DNA of 64,000 nt from Morinoia aosen. Its lineage: Eukaryota; Arthropoda; Malacostraca; Amphipoda; Talitridae. The position numbers were made by a program, and so were the translations under genes. The notes under the pieces were generated by a model, which made no database searches, was not told the DNA's origin, and saw only the letters and a list, made by a program, of their open reading frames with translations. Where the stretch lies: the NCBI GenBank assembly GCA_030386875.1, contig CM059559.1:3345177-3409176 (forward strand), given 5' to 3'. The number at the start of each line of letters is the position of its first letter. Position 1 is the first letter of the stretch. Positions 12,299 to 24,056 of this stretch are shown one piece after another.

Positions 12299-12714
12299 AG
12301 TTCAGCCTACGAGCGTTTACCAGCGGCAGTGAAGGCAGCACCAGCATCATGTAAAGGATATTTCGGTTATCGCATGAATGCAACACCGCCAGTGATCGCT
12401 TCCCCAGGGTTACATTGAGGGTGTGTGCTGTGCTAGTATAACGATTTCAAAGAGGGTGTCACCATGGCAACTGGCGCCGTCGCTGCACGAGTATAACTTT
12501 GCTCACGGTATTTGGGCACCAAATTGTTATGCCATTTTTAACACGTGACGACGTTTTGGTGGTTGCTACTGTTGAATAAATTATGTTTCAAGTAGGAGTA
12601 TTGAAAAACGTACTTAACCGCTCGTTTGCATCTACATTCTTTCTAAGAATTGTAAAAAAATATTATTACACGATAATGTTCTATCTCATTTGCTAATTTA
12701 CATTTTAAAAAATT

Positions 12715-12820
12715 GGTAGTGAAATATTTGAAATGCTGTTCATTTATACCGGCACGTAAGTGAGCAATTTATCTAGTGGTGCACATATGTCCCAATACGC
12801 CGTCAACGTATTAAATTAAT
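12715..12820 (+). repeat. Dispersed repeat R3, intron 1 copy
   Basis: The segment with TGTTCATTTATACC, GAGCAATTTATCTAGTGGT and CGCCGTCAACGT resembles 44380-44485, the sequence immediately upstream of exon 3, in the same orientation. Either both are copies of an old interspersed repeat or part of intron 2 was duplicated into intron 1. Confidence 0.55.
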
Positions 12821-14567
12821 TCTATCATACATTTCTATCAAAGCCTGGTCTTCTTCAAATGAAGTCGTACTTAATTTTATTGTGTTTTATTCTAACTTCA
12901 GCTAAAAGTTTCCAATGGTGGGGGGTAAGTCAAGCAACGCGTAGATCATTCTCCGCACCTCAGATTACACTGCAATAGGCTGCCGTTCATTTGTCGACCC
13001 ACTCGTGTACGCTAAAAAGATCGTTCATTTTTGAATGTCATCTTTCTGACCTTCTAAAGATCGTTTTATGTTCTTATTTTCTCTACATCCTGTATTCGGT
13101 GCAGCGAGCATGTTCACATCAGTGTGCAATAAGCCTCCAATTAAGTAGAGGAGGTCTGACATTTTTGCTTGCATTTGAAACCATGAAATGGTGAATCTTG
13201 CCTGCCCTCACATCTCAGAAATTCCCGTCGTGAAGATGCTTCCAATCACCAGCAGAACTTTTGGTTCTTCGTCAACTTCTAAGCTAAGATTATTGTTTTG
13301 GTTTTGTTTAGTGTTGTTTCAGGGTCTCTCTTGCTTTTTCTTGCTCTTTACTTGCGCGGCAAAAAAAATCATCAGTAAGCTCACATCGCTTTTGCATGGT
13401 AAGGAATGATTCTTCTTGAGCATCATGTAAAGGAATGTTTACATCTGTTTCATGTTTACATCAAGTTATCTGTTGTATCATGTTTACGTCTGAGCATCAT
13501 GTTTCTTGTGTATGTTAGACTGAAGGACAGAGTTCGTTTCTTGACTATAGTAACACGCCAAGCTTCAGAGCACGACTCATGCTACCTGTAGGATATGACG
13601 GTCGTGCGTTGCTACCGATGGTATCACACTCAGTTTTCGATGGAGGTCATTCCCATCCACGGTTGCAAAATATCGCTTGGTTGTGAACATCAGTGAAGCC
13701 TCGTAAATGACCTTGCATTTTTGGGCTGCTTTTCTATGAACTAATTTTTTGCGGTGATTCATTCCTTATGTATAATACGTTTGCCTCACCTTTCTTATTA
13801 AAGTAATGCTCGATGAGCAAATTAAAAATGATGAAAATTGAACGGTATTTAAATAATGAACGTAATCAAATGTATACGCCTCTCGTTCTCAAGCCTCCAT
13901 TTCCTTGGTAGGCTAAAGTGTGTTCGGGATGCTCAAGGGTTAGGTAATAAATACTTAACAAAATGATGGATTCAGTGGTAGCGTGTGAACGAGCACGCCG
14001 CACTACCGTCATTGTGAATTGTATCGCCATAATTCACCAAGAAGACAACATTTGCAGACAAGTGTTGTCTTGAAGCTGCCGGTGGCGGAGTTGACGTGGC
14101 AGTGGAACCTAAAACCGGAAGCTGAAATTATAAATTGAATGCACCTTGGAGTTTGAAACTAGGTTGTGACACTTGTGACAAGCTGAAGTACAATTTACAT
14201 CCTGCTTACAAGTGTCTGCTAATGTACAATATGGTATATTCGAAACCAGCCTAAAGAAGGGGGTTGAATTTTGATAATCACAGATATCAGTTATTTTATA
14301 TCGACAATATCAGTGATTTCATAACTTAAACACCCGATATTTTCTGATATCGAGGCGAATTATTTCGTGACTGCATGGTGTACTAGTTATACTGTACGAG
14401 TAGATAGCAATTGTTTTGTGACGTAGGTGCCAGTTATGTCGCGACGGAAGTACCAGTTCTGTCGCGATGGAGGTATGTAATATCAAGGACAGCGTTTTGC
14501 GTGTCTCTCCGTGACATATTGAAATTCATTATAAACCTGAGACATGATTTGCTCTTGGCTACTAATT

Positions 14568-14660
14568 CTATACCAGTTATAAGGAGCCTTATTCTCGAGT
14601 GTGAGTTGATGTTTTTCCTGTTTTATTGAAGAAAAGGACCTCATGAATAAGAATAGTAGA
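14568..14660 (+). repeat. Dispersed repeat R2, copy 1
   Basis: Contains GTTGATGTTTTTCCTGTTTT, then ATTGAAGAAAAGGACCTCAT. The same blocks occur in the same order at 17228-17335, and a shorter match (ATTGAACAAGAAGACCTCAT) lies near 17564. Old, diverged, no coding capacity seen. Confidence 0.5.
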
Positions 14661-15059
14661 ATATCACATATCTGCAGAATTCTGTTGTTGAGCGATGCTT
14701 TGATGCAATGAAAATTGCCAGTGAACGCAATCTGCAAAATAGCTCTGCCTGCACCGACTGAAGTCATTCGAAATTCATTCGTATGATGCTTGAATGGCCT
14801 CACAGCGCCTCGTTTGAACCGAAGTGTCCATTTACTTGTATTATGATAGAAATGAAGAGCAGAAAACCAAGACCCAGGTAGCTAAGGGGAGCACACTGCG
14901 TGCAACTGGCGTTGGGTGTCCAGTTTTGAGGGGCGTATAGCGGTGGCCGGGGCCGTGTCTAAAGTTCTGGTGTGAGGTCGCGGTGTGTGTGTGTAGGCCG
15001 GTGGGACTTTGGTGTCGGACTTATAGAATGTCACACGGGGGACTTACAGGTTCTGGTGG

Positions 15060-15225
15060 GAACTTCAGAGTTAGATGTGGAATTTCGGGCTTCAGCTGTG
15101 GAATTTCGGGGTTCTGATGTGTGACTTCGGGGTTCAGATGTGGGATTTTGGGGTTCAGATGTGGGATTTCGGGGTTCAGATGTGGGATTTCGGGTTTCAG
15201 GTTTTTCTTGGGGATCAGGTTTTGG
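15060..15225. repeat. 21-bp minisatellite
   Basis: About seven copies of a 21-bp unit GTTCAGATGTGGGATTTCGG plus G. The three central units are nearly identical and the flanking ones decay into related TTCAGG-containing sequence up to about 15300. Confidence 0.8.
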
Positions 15226-15718
15226 ACTCGAAGGTTCAGGAGTGGAAATTAATGATTCAAGTGTGGAATTTAGGGCTTCAGGTATGTACGTCAGGGCTCA
15301 ATTAAATTCTGGCCCTTGAGACTTACGCAGAAACCGTGGTGTAATCTGCCTCATTGCATCGCAAGTGCGTACTGCAAGGGAAGATATGGGAGATCCAAGC
15401 TCAGGTTAGTCAGCTATCTCTGTCGTATGCTGTGGAAACTGGCGCCCCCCTGGGGGAATACTCTCAGGTTACTTCAGCTATAGATAGGCCTTCGGGATCT
15501 CTGTCTCTCGTGGGTGCTTTGCTTCTTTCAGATTTTATGTCTTCTACACGGTCTCTTCTTCATCATTTCTTCCTCTTCTTTCTTAACTTGTTTCTGTTCG
15601 CAGGGTATCCTCTGTTGGAACACACCCTGTGCATAGATTCCTCATTTTCTCGAGTCCATTTTTACTGAATGGTTTTTTCTTTGCTCGCTAGGGATCGCCT
15701 TAGTTGTGGTAAAAAAGT

Positions 15719-15772
15719 CTTGAAATAATAAAATAATAATAAAAAATTATAATAATAACAGTAATAATAATC
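15719..15772. repeat. AT-rich trinucleotide (AAT) microsatellite
   Basis: An imperfect run of ATAATAAT and TAATAATAA about 54 bp long inside intron 1. Simple sequence only. Confidence 0.75.
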
Positions 15773-17227
15773 TGCAAGTCCCATTGTGACAAAATCATCA
15801 AATTTTTTCGTAGGTAAAGATTTAAAAAATACTTGAAGAAAACCGTGATAAACAATTAATTCTCATATTTGTATGATTTTAAAAATTAAACTTGTAGTAT
15901 GGGCTTAAATACGTGTCGTGGTTACCCCCACAGCCACTTAAGACACACGAATAACATCAACGCAAGAGGAATGAAGTCCGCCTGACCCACAGATGTCTCT
16001 TTCATCCCTCGTCAGGAACCGTAGATATGATTCGTAAGAGATAGGTTCTCGTCAAACATCAAAGCATCTGTTCTAACTGTACTACAAATCTTTCAAAGCA
16101 TCTTCACATCTCGAATATTCTCCCTGCGAAATCGCCAACACAACGCTTCGGATGTTCCCCCTATGAAGCCGTCCACATCCATTCCAGCAACGCTATAAGG
16201 AGCGCGTTAATGGCGTTACCCTCCCCAGGCCACCTCACTTGGATGCTCTACCGCCTGATGCATGATGTGTCGGTTTTTGTATGTACAGTATTTCACCGCT
16301 TTGCAGTTTGACCGTATAGAATTCCATTCAATTTATCAAGACTAGGCTTAAAATTCATCTCCTGAATGATTTAAGCGGATTGCAGGTATTTATTTCAGTT
16401 AATTTTCTTTTTGATACAAGCCGTTCGTAATGTATTTGATCTCTATGATAAAAGTCGGGTGGCTTGGATGCTCACCCTCAGACGAGGCGCGGACGTCATT
16501 GTATAAGGACGGAAATTAACGGCTGCGCGGGATATTATCTAGGTTGGCCGTGCCTCCGCCCTTTGTGCTGTGATTACTTGATAAGAATGGTCATGTTTGG
16601 CGCAGATAATTAGTCTGCCATATTGCACTTCCTCCGCTCTAAAACTGCATCAGAGGATGGGACAACCACTCTCCATCCAATTATTACTTTTTGACAGATT
16701 TCATAATAACCTCGTAATCTTCCCTCATCAACGCCGGCTTAGACTAGTGAGACACGTGTTTTCCAAGTTCCCTTCCTTTTACTCATGCTTTTCTCTCAAT
16801 AGCTTTGTGACATATTTGTTACCCTCGGTAGTCCGTTTCAAAAGCGAAATGTGTGTTCTTGTGGTTTTCTTCGTAGGTTTCCAAGAGAAAAAGAGAGATG
16901 AATGTGAAATTTAAAAGAAAGACAACAATCATTAAATCTTATTGACGAAGCTGAATGTGCGTGAATAAATGATTACCTTGGAAATATGCTTATATAGATA
17001 AAATCAGCACGCTCACCGGAAGGAATTATTCAATCATACACCTCATTAAATGAATTACATTAATATATTGACGTAAATTGTCAAGATTTTGAGGCTGGTG
17101 GCAGCTTATACTGAATATTTCATTGAAATTATTTATACAAGACCATAATTTAGGTCTTGGGAGAAGAGACACACTATAATTGATGCCGCAGCGCGGTGGT
17201 TTGCGTGCGACCAAAATTTGGCAAATG

Positions 17228-17335
17228 ACACCTGGTATAACAGTTGTAAAATGCCTCATCCTCTAGTGCGGGTTGATGTTTTTCCCTCCGTTATTGAACA
17301 AAAAGACCTCCTGAATATGAGACGGAAGAATTTAT
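17228..17335 (+). repeat. Dispersed repeat R2, copy 2
   Basis: Contains GTTGATGTTTTTCCCTCCGT, ATTGAACAAAAAGACCTCCT and GAATATGAGACGG, matching 14568-14660 in order and orientation; a third, shorter match starts near 17560. Confidence 0.5.
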
Positions 17336-17840
17336 ATTTCCGTACAACTATCTTGAATGAAGCCATAAATATCAGCAAAAAACTACCAATCGTAACATAC
17401 GGTTCCGATGATAGTGTGATGTAACCCTGCATTTTTATATTAAATGTACACGATGTATAAAGCAATATGTTTTCCCTGACAAAATCACTGTAATGCTTTG
17501 TAAGAATACTATAATAACATATTAGTATTCGGAACTATCGTGATGCCTAGTGGGGCGAACTTCATATTGAACAAGAAGACCTCATGAAAATGAGACGTGA
17601 GAAAAGAACGAAACCGCGCAGCTTTCACTTGTGAGATTCATAGTTTTGTTCTCACGGCATCTGGGCTTCCAGTCATTTTTTGTTTTCAAATGTGAGCATG
17701 ACATATGCCAAGATGTGCAACAAGATCGCTGTGGGGCTGGCTCATTTATCTGAAAAGCTTCAGAGCAACGCTGGTTATGGCCTGGGCAGTAGAGGTGCCC
17801 ATCACGCAGATGAACTCTGCTTGAGGTTACTACACCATCA

Positions 17841-18820
17841 TTGATTTGAAGGTATTATGGATCGCGCAGCCTCACGACAGAGCGTTGCTTATTTGTTGTT
17901 CTGACTGTATTCGGCTCGCATCCCTCGCTCTGTGTTAATCTTGAGAGAAGTCATTGTTATAGCTGGAAGTCATCTTATCATCGATTTGATGGTATTATAG
18001 ATCGCGCAGGCTCACGACAGAGCGTTGCTTATTTGTTGATATGACGGTATTCGGCTCGCATCACACGCTCTGTGTTAATCTTGAGAGAAGTCATTGTTAT
18101 AGCTTAAAGTCATCCCATCATCGATTTGATGGTATTATAGATCGCGCAGGCTCACGACAGAGCGTTGCTTATTTGTTGTTCTGATGGTATTCGGCCCGCA
18201 TCACACGCTCTGTGTCAATCTTGAGAGAAGTCATTGTTATAGCTTAAAGTCATCCCATCATCGATTTGATGGTATTATAGATCGCGCAGGCTCACGACAG
18301 AGCGTTGCTTATTTGTTGTTCTGACGGTATTCGGCTCGCATCCCTCGCTCTGTGTTAATCTTGAGAGAAGTCATTGTTATAGCTTAAAGTCATCCCATCA
18401 TCGATTTGATGGTATTATAGATCGCGCAGGCTCACGACAGAGCGTTGCTTATTTGTTGTTCTGACGGTATTCGGCTCGCATCCCTCGCTCTGTGTTAATC
18501 TTGAGAGAAGTAATTGTTATAGCTTAAAGTCATCCCATCATCGATTTGATGGTATTATAGATCGCGCAGGCTCACGACAGAGCGTTGCTTATTTGTTGTT
18601 CTGACGGTATTCGGCTCGCATCCCTCGCTCTGTGTTAATCTTGAGAGAAGTAATTGTTATAGCTTAAAGTCATCCCATCATCGATTTGATGGTATTATAG
18701 ATCGCGCAGGCTCACGACAGAGCGTTGCTTATTTGTTGTTCTGACGGTATTCGGCTCGCATCCCTCGCTCTGTGTTAATCTTGAGAGAAGTCGTTGCAAT
18801 AGCTCAAAGACGTCCCATCG
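17841..18820. repeat. 140-bp tandem repeat, seven copies
   Basis: The marker TCGATTTGATGGTATTATAG recurs at 17981, 18121, 18261, 18401, 18541 and 18681, exactly 140 bp apart, with a first diverged copy at 17841 (TTGATTTGAAGGTATTATGG). Each unit also contains ATCGCGCAGGCTCACGACAG, CGGTATTCGGCTCGCATC and TTAATCTTGAGAGAAGT. Central copies differ by only a few bases and show no indels, so amplification was recent or the array is being homogenised. Copy 7 runs into diverged sequence at 18797-18830. No open frame or known satellite was recognised. Confidence 0.95.
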
Positions 18821-21265
18821 TCACGTCGTCCACAGAAGGTGGATTTTCTAACGATGAAGTGGACTCGCGCGTTCAGCTCGCGGCGAAGTGAAAAGTTTGA
18901 AAACTCTGCAGAACTAAGACTTCATGTTGTTTTCGTGGTATCTATAATGTTTCCAATGTCTGTACCACATTGACAGATTGAGATTTATTTTAAAACCACT
19001 AGCCTGTGAAATTTGTTGCCCACTGGTATTCAATAATGCTTCAAAGAACAATAAAAGAGTTGATACTGAATGTACTCTTAAAGTTTGCGATTAGCAATAA
19101 GGAGCAATTAATAGACAATAGTCAATCTTGCAATTTAGAACAAGGAAATGATGCAATTTGACTATATTTATGTGTGCCGAAGGAAGTTTTCACGCAAGTG
19201 CTACTCGATGTCAGAAGAATTGAAAGCCAGGTCTCAGATTGTCACCTTGTATTCCCGTGAGCACACTCTCGCATTCTGCTGGAGGCGCGACTGCAGCGCC
19301 AGGAAATGGAAATTTATTGGGGCACAACAGAAATGCACGGTTTTCAGGAAATGCTGGCAGGAATGGTTCTCGATGTTTTTCAACTCTATTTCATGACGAA
19401 TTTATGCTAAACCTCTTACTTGTTCGTGCACCTCACTTTCCGAAAAAAAACGTAAAAAGATTGTTTTTCCTAAATGTTAATCGTGTGCACATGTTAAATG
19501 CGTTCAGCTTGATGAAGGGAGGCTTAAACTAACATCCAATTCGTGCAGCTTGATGTTTTAAATCTCTATGACCAATTGCCGAGTTAATTTCAGGAGGTTC
19601 TGTACTATTTTGCCACATCGGTAGTTAACGCTTGTTAATTGTAACAAAATGCTTTTTTGTGGGGTTTGAAACATCGAAATCTGGACCAGAATTTTAGCTA
19701 TCACTTAACTTTTATAATTATATGGTCAATCAATCATATAGCCTCAGTAGCTTAATTTCAATTTGAATTGTAAAATTTATTTCATTACTGTAATCTTAGA
19801 TTTCCATTAGCGCACATAGCAATAACCATTAGGCTGATAGGGAGAGGGTGCCTGGAAGACGCTCTTCTCTAACTGTAGGGCGTTGTTGTGATGGCGCTAT
19901 CTAGGTGGCCGGATTGACCTTTTTCTGGCCATAATTAGCAAATATAGCAATTTTGCAAGTATAATTTGATGTTTGACCATAACATAACAGATACATAATA
20001 ATTTGACGTAGCATCTGGCAACCCTACAAAATTGACAGTTTCTGCACAACTGTTGTGGTCAAATTTCAATTGAAAAACGCTAAATTAGAGAATTTTTGTC
20101 TGAATAGAAGCCAACCTGATTATTTTGGGCCCCTGCAGGTCGCCATAAGACGTCGGCGCGTGCTAATGAGGTTGTATTCAGGACACGTGCGTGCCAGGCA
20201 CACGAGCTGCGACTCGCAGGGCTTAACGAAAGACGCAAACATTTTGGCGCACACACGGTACCCTGCGATCCTGCCAGAGAGAATACTTTTCAGCTCTTGT
20301 CAGCTGCTTACATGCTGCTCATGGGCGATGTCCGGTAGTGGCTCTCTATTCAATCGAAAACTTTTGTTGTGACCCTAATTGCAGACATTTACTTTTGTTG
20401 TAACTCTAATTCCAAAATACAATCTCGTTTAACATGTTTCTAGCACGGTTTTTTGCCGTAGTTTAGTGCTTGGTTTTCAAATCGATCGCCTTCATTTTTT
20501 TTGGTCGCGTAGATTGTGTGTGTGTTGTAAACCCGACCTCCTCTGAAAGAATCTCAAGTATTCTAGTTTTTTCATCATTAATGTATGTCTGCTTGAGATA
20601 CATATTGTTCTTTTTTATCTCTTTATTACAGCGGCTGCGATAAGACCCAAATAAAGTGTTTTGTATCTTCAAGCTTGTGATGCAAATCCTGTGTAGGAGT
20701 TTGTTAAAGATATCCTATGTAGGAGTTTGGTTGTAAAAATCCTATGCAGTACAGTATTTTAGTTCTGATAATCTTGGGTGTCCAGAGTAAGGATGGTGAA
20801 GGAGTTGCTGCTGGTATCAATTATATCAAATATCAGAAAGTTACATTAATTCTATTAGCAGTACGACGCTAAAATGAAGTTGACATCGTGTGTTTAGTAA
20901 TAGTTGATACAGTCTGTGTTTGTATGGAAATTTTTCATGAATTTCGAAGTGTGTTTTTGCAATTTCTTACGTTAACCTCAGAAGAAAGTGAACTGGTGCC
21001 CATCAGTAGCTCATTTCACCCTAAATAATCCTACCATTGTAACATTTATTGCAGCCATGTCAAGTCTACACCACATATTGCTTGCTCTTTTATCTGTTGG
21101 TGCATCAGCTGAGCTCTGCCACGGACCATATTATCACCATACAAATAGTGTTTGTCACGCAACTATCATTTCACGCGATTGAATGCCTTTAATTCATCCT
21201 ATCTCAGCGGATGGAATACTCAGGACGACGTGATGAATGTAATGTAACCAACGTAATTCTTGTGC

Positions 21266-21405
21266 ACTAACCGTAATGTTGATGGGTGTGACGGTTGTTG
21301 ATGGCCGTGACGGTTTTTGAAGGGTGGGACGGTTGTTGATGGGTGTGATGGTTGTTGATGAGTGCGACGGCTGTGGATGAGTGCGACGATTGGTGCGACG
21401 GCCAC
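21266..21405. repeat. Short tandem array just upstream of exon 2
   Basis: About seven imperfect copies of GGTTGTTGATGGGTGTGAC or GGCTGTGGATGAGTGCGAC, ending some 45 bp before the exon 2 acceptor. Exon 2 is therefore bracketed by tandem arrays, this one on its 5' side and the 29-bp donor array on its 3' side. Confidence 0.7.
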
Positions 21406-21449
21406 ATCTGAGTGTAAGAATCATTAAAAATAAATCCCCCCCGCCGCAG

Positions 21450-21599
21450 ATGAAAGACACGCGCGGCCAAGTGGTGGAGAGCACGCGCCTTGTGACGGAC
21501 TTCCTGTGCGAGCGCATCCACGGCTTCATCGGGCCTGAGCACACCTGCCATGTCGAGGCCACCATCGCCGCCGCCAGGAACCTGCCCATGATTTCCTAC
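21450..21599 (+). CDS. Receptor guanylate cyclase, coding exon 2 (ANF-receptor domain)
   Basis: Encodes residues 396-445 (50 codons, phase 0 at both ends). The acceptor is CCCCGCCGCAG ending at 21449. The exon reads MKDTRGQVVESTR, then DFLCERIHGFIGPEHTCHVE, then AARNLPMISY. KDTRG, FIGPE, the cysteines C415 and C428, and NLPMISY are hallmarks of the ANF-receptor fold of receptor guanylate cyclases (compare FGPEGPCYVEA and NIPMISY in Gyc76C). It joins exon 1 exactly as in that family. The donor TTTCCTAC|GTGAGT at 21600 is the first unit of an array of 31 copies in which the last exonic bases and the donor are repeated every 29 bp. Reading past the true donor meets a TGA at 21630-21632. Confidence 0.93.
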
Positions 21600-22493
21600 G
21601 TGAGTACTGCGCCTGGCTTATTTTCTACGTGAGTACTGCGCATGGCTTATTTCCTATATGAGTACTGCGCCTGGCTTTTTTCCTATGTGAGTACTGCGAC
21701 TGGTTCATTTCCTACGTGAGTACTGCGCCTGGCTCATTTCCTACGTGAGTACTGCGACTGGCCCATTTCCTACATGAGTACTGCGCCTGGCTCATTTCCT
21801 ACGTGAGTACTGCGCCTGGCTCATTTCCTACGTGAGTACTGCGACTGGCTCATTTCCTAAGTGAGTACTGTGACTGGCTCATTTCCTACGTGAGTACTGC
21901 GACTGGCTCATTTCCTACGTGAGTACTGCGACTGGCTCATTTCCTACATGAGTACTGCGCCTGGCTCACTTCCTACGTGAGTACTGCGCCTGGCTCATTT
22001 CCTACGTGAGTACTGCGACTGGCTCATTTCCTACATGAGTACTGCGACTGGCTCATTTCCTACGTGAGTACTGCGACTGGCTCATTTCCTACGTGAGTAC
22101 TGCGACTGGCTCATTTCCTACATGAGTACTGCGACTGGCTCATTTCCTACATGAGTACTGCGCCTGGCTCATTTCCTACGTGAGTACTGCGACTGGCTCA
22201 TTTCCTACATGAGTACTGCGCCTGGCTCATTTCCTACGTGAGTACTGCGCCTGCCTCATTTCCTACGTGAGTACTGCGACTGGCTCATTTCCTACGTGAG
22301 TACTGCGACTGGCTCATTTCCTACGTGAGTACTGCGACTGGCTCATTTCCTACGTGAGTACTGCGACTGGCTCATTTCCTACGTGAGTACTGCGACTGGC
22401 TCATTTCCTACGTGAGTACTGCGACTGGCTCATTTCCTACGTGAGTACTGCGACTGGCTCATTTCCTACGTGAGTACTGCGACTGGCTCATTT
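21591..22493 (+). repeat. 29-bp minisatellite that repeats the exon 2 splice donor 31 times
   Basis: From the last nine bases of exon 2 onward, a 29-bp unit (ATTTCCTAC followed by GTGAGTACTGCGACTGGCTC) is repeated with no indels: the GTGAGT positions step by 29 from 21600 to 22470, giving 31 units. About 24 keep a perfect GTGAGT; about seven read ATGAGT (for example at 21658, 21774, 21948 and 22035) and so lack the GT. Variation is otherwise almost confined to CGCCTGG versus CGACTGG. Since 29 is not a multiple of three, use of the second donor would add 29 nt and shift the frame, and the third would include a stop. What makes splicing choose the first donor is not visible in the sequence. Confidence 0.97.
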
Positions 22494-22770
22494 CAATGGG
22501 CCAGTCAATATTTCAAAGTATTATGTAACTTGTTCCTTGAGTAAATAGTATTTAAGAATAGCAAGGGAAAATTTATGAATTTATCTGAAAGACCTTATGT
22601 ATCTAAAATTATGAACTCAAAAGTTGGTAAAAACGACGATCAGGAAAATTAAAGCCAATCCGAACTAAAGCCGCAATAGATCATAGATTTTTGAGAAAAT
22701 CCCATAATCTCAATCAGAAAACGTTTAACCGAATTATCCATTTTACGGTTGCCGCTACACTGCATTGACG

Positions 22771-23452
22771 AAAAGGAATTGACGCTATATCCGTGCGAAA
22801 TTTTGTTATAACGCTGCATTTATTGCCTAATGGTCAGTATGAGCGTCTGGATTATTCCGAATCCTTTCTTCGTTTGTACGAGGATGCCTTTTTTCCTAAT
22901 GAAGCTTCCCTGACGAAGCTCAATTTCACTGGTATGGTGCAAAGAAATAGACATCATTCCAGAATTTGGAGCAATGGAAATCCAGAAGAAGTTCAAGAGA
23001 GACCGCTGCAGAGACTCTTCGTGTAGACACAAGGATACTATAATTGAGGGTGTCGACTAACTGCTTCAGCTGCGCTTGGTCCTTACTTCTTTGGAAATGG
23101 TGGCTCGCCTGAAACGTTTACTGAAGAAAGATACCGAACCCTGATGAGAATGTTTCTTATTCTATGTCTTTTAATTTTTCCAAAGACAGGATGTACATCA
23201 TACTTCGTTTATACAGAATGAGGCTACAACCCAAAGAGCATTAGAAAAAATGGCATTGTTAAGAGGGTGTTTTCCAAATCATTGATTTCTCGTTTTGGTA
23301 ACATATCTCTTGACCCCCTCGGTCTCCAAATTTGTCACCGTGCAATTTTTTCTTGTTGAGCTGCCATAAGTCACGATTTACGTAACGAAACCAACGCATT
23401 TCCAAGACCTTTAAAGGAATATTTATCTTGAAATAGCTCAATAATTCTCGTC
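22771..23452 (+). pseudogene. Tc1/mariner-superfamily transposase remnant
   Basis: Translating in shifting frames gives blocks in the correct order for the mariner-related transposases common in arthropods: ELTLYPCEI; AFFPNEA; RIWSNGNPEEVQERPLQ; GPYFFGN; ERYRTLMRMF; PKTGCTSYF; ISRFGNIS; PRSPNLSPCNFFLL; and IYVTKPTHFQDL. Family versions read FxDEA, QDGAxxH and PRSPDLxPCDFFLWG, so all three catalytic Asp positions are changed here (N, T and N). Frameshifts and stops separate several blocks. The N-terminal DNA-binding part was not recognised. It is a long-dead copy inside intron 2, in the same orientation as the host gene. Confidence 0.85.
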
Positions 23453-23864
23453 TTGTATACTATAGAGCAATATGGAGCGACGAAGAAAAAGCTTAAAGTT
23501 GTAAAAACAACCGTAATCGTCATTTATAGGACATTGCATTCAAAACGTAGTGCTGACGAACCACAAAAATGTTCATCGTTCGACTAAAACAAGTTTCAAC
23601 ATCCTAGCGTTCATAGCTTTTGTTGCTATGCCAAGTTAAAAGAGTCGGTCACTTCTGGGCCACCCTGCACATACTAAATATGTCTGTCTGCAACAACACT
23701 CGTCGACTCGTCGAATACGCCCCTTTTTCTAATCGCTCTGTCGGCCTTTTCAGTAGAAATTTGCAAATAATGTTACATCCAATTACTCGTACGTCGTACC
23801 GCAATAGATATTGCATACCCTTAATTGATGCACTGCTCTGCACTGCCACAGTATCGTGCAGTGT

Positions 23865-24005
23865 GCACTGCCCAGCACACCCGCAACACACCCAAAACAC
23901 ACGCACAACACACGTAGCAACACACGCACAACACACGTAACAACACACGCTCAACACACGCCCAATACACCCACAACACACGTAACAACACACACGCTCA
24001 ACACA
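23865..24005. repeat. ACACACG/CAACACAC-rich tandem tract
   Basis: About 140 bp of imperfect ACAACACACGCACAACACAC-like units with intervening GTAACAACACACG. Simple-sequence repeat; the Cys-rich and Thr/His-rich frames across it are by-products. Confidence 0.8.
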
Positions 24006-24056
24006 GCACTGAGATGCACTCGCCTCCTGTTGATATGAGCGTACGGTGCTAACCCT

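Larger units (their letters stand above)
11701..21449 (+). other. Intron 1 (9.7 kb)
   Basis: Bounded by GTAAGG at 11701 and CCGCCGCAG ending at 21449. Identified contents are the 21-bp arrays at 12.0 and 15.1 kb, the 140-bp array at 17.8 kb, old dispersed repeats, and a GGTTGTTGATGGGTGTGA-type array just before exon 2. Elsewhere I see no gene. Short frames such as those at 12991-13591, 14411-14803 and 19148-19532 have no supporting features. Confidence 0.85.

Noticed and set aside
12013..12386. Cys/Gly/Asn-rich and Gln/Leu-rich repetitive frames
   Set aside because: Translations of the 21-bp minisatellite in intron 1.
21600..22493. CRISPR-like direct repeat array
   Set aside because: Units are contiguous with no unique spacers, and the sequence is eukaryotic intronic DNA; it is a minisatellite.
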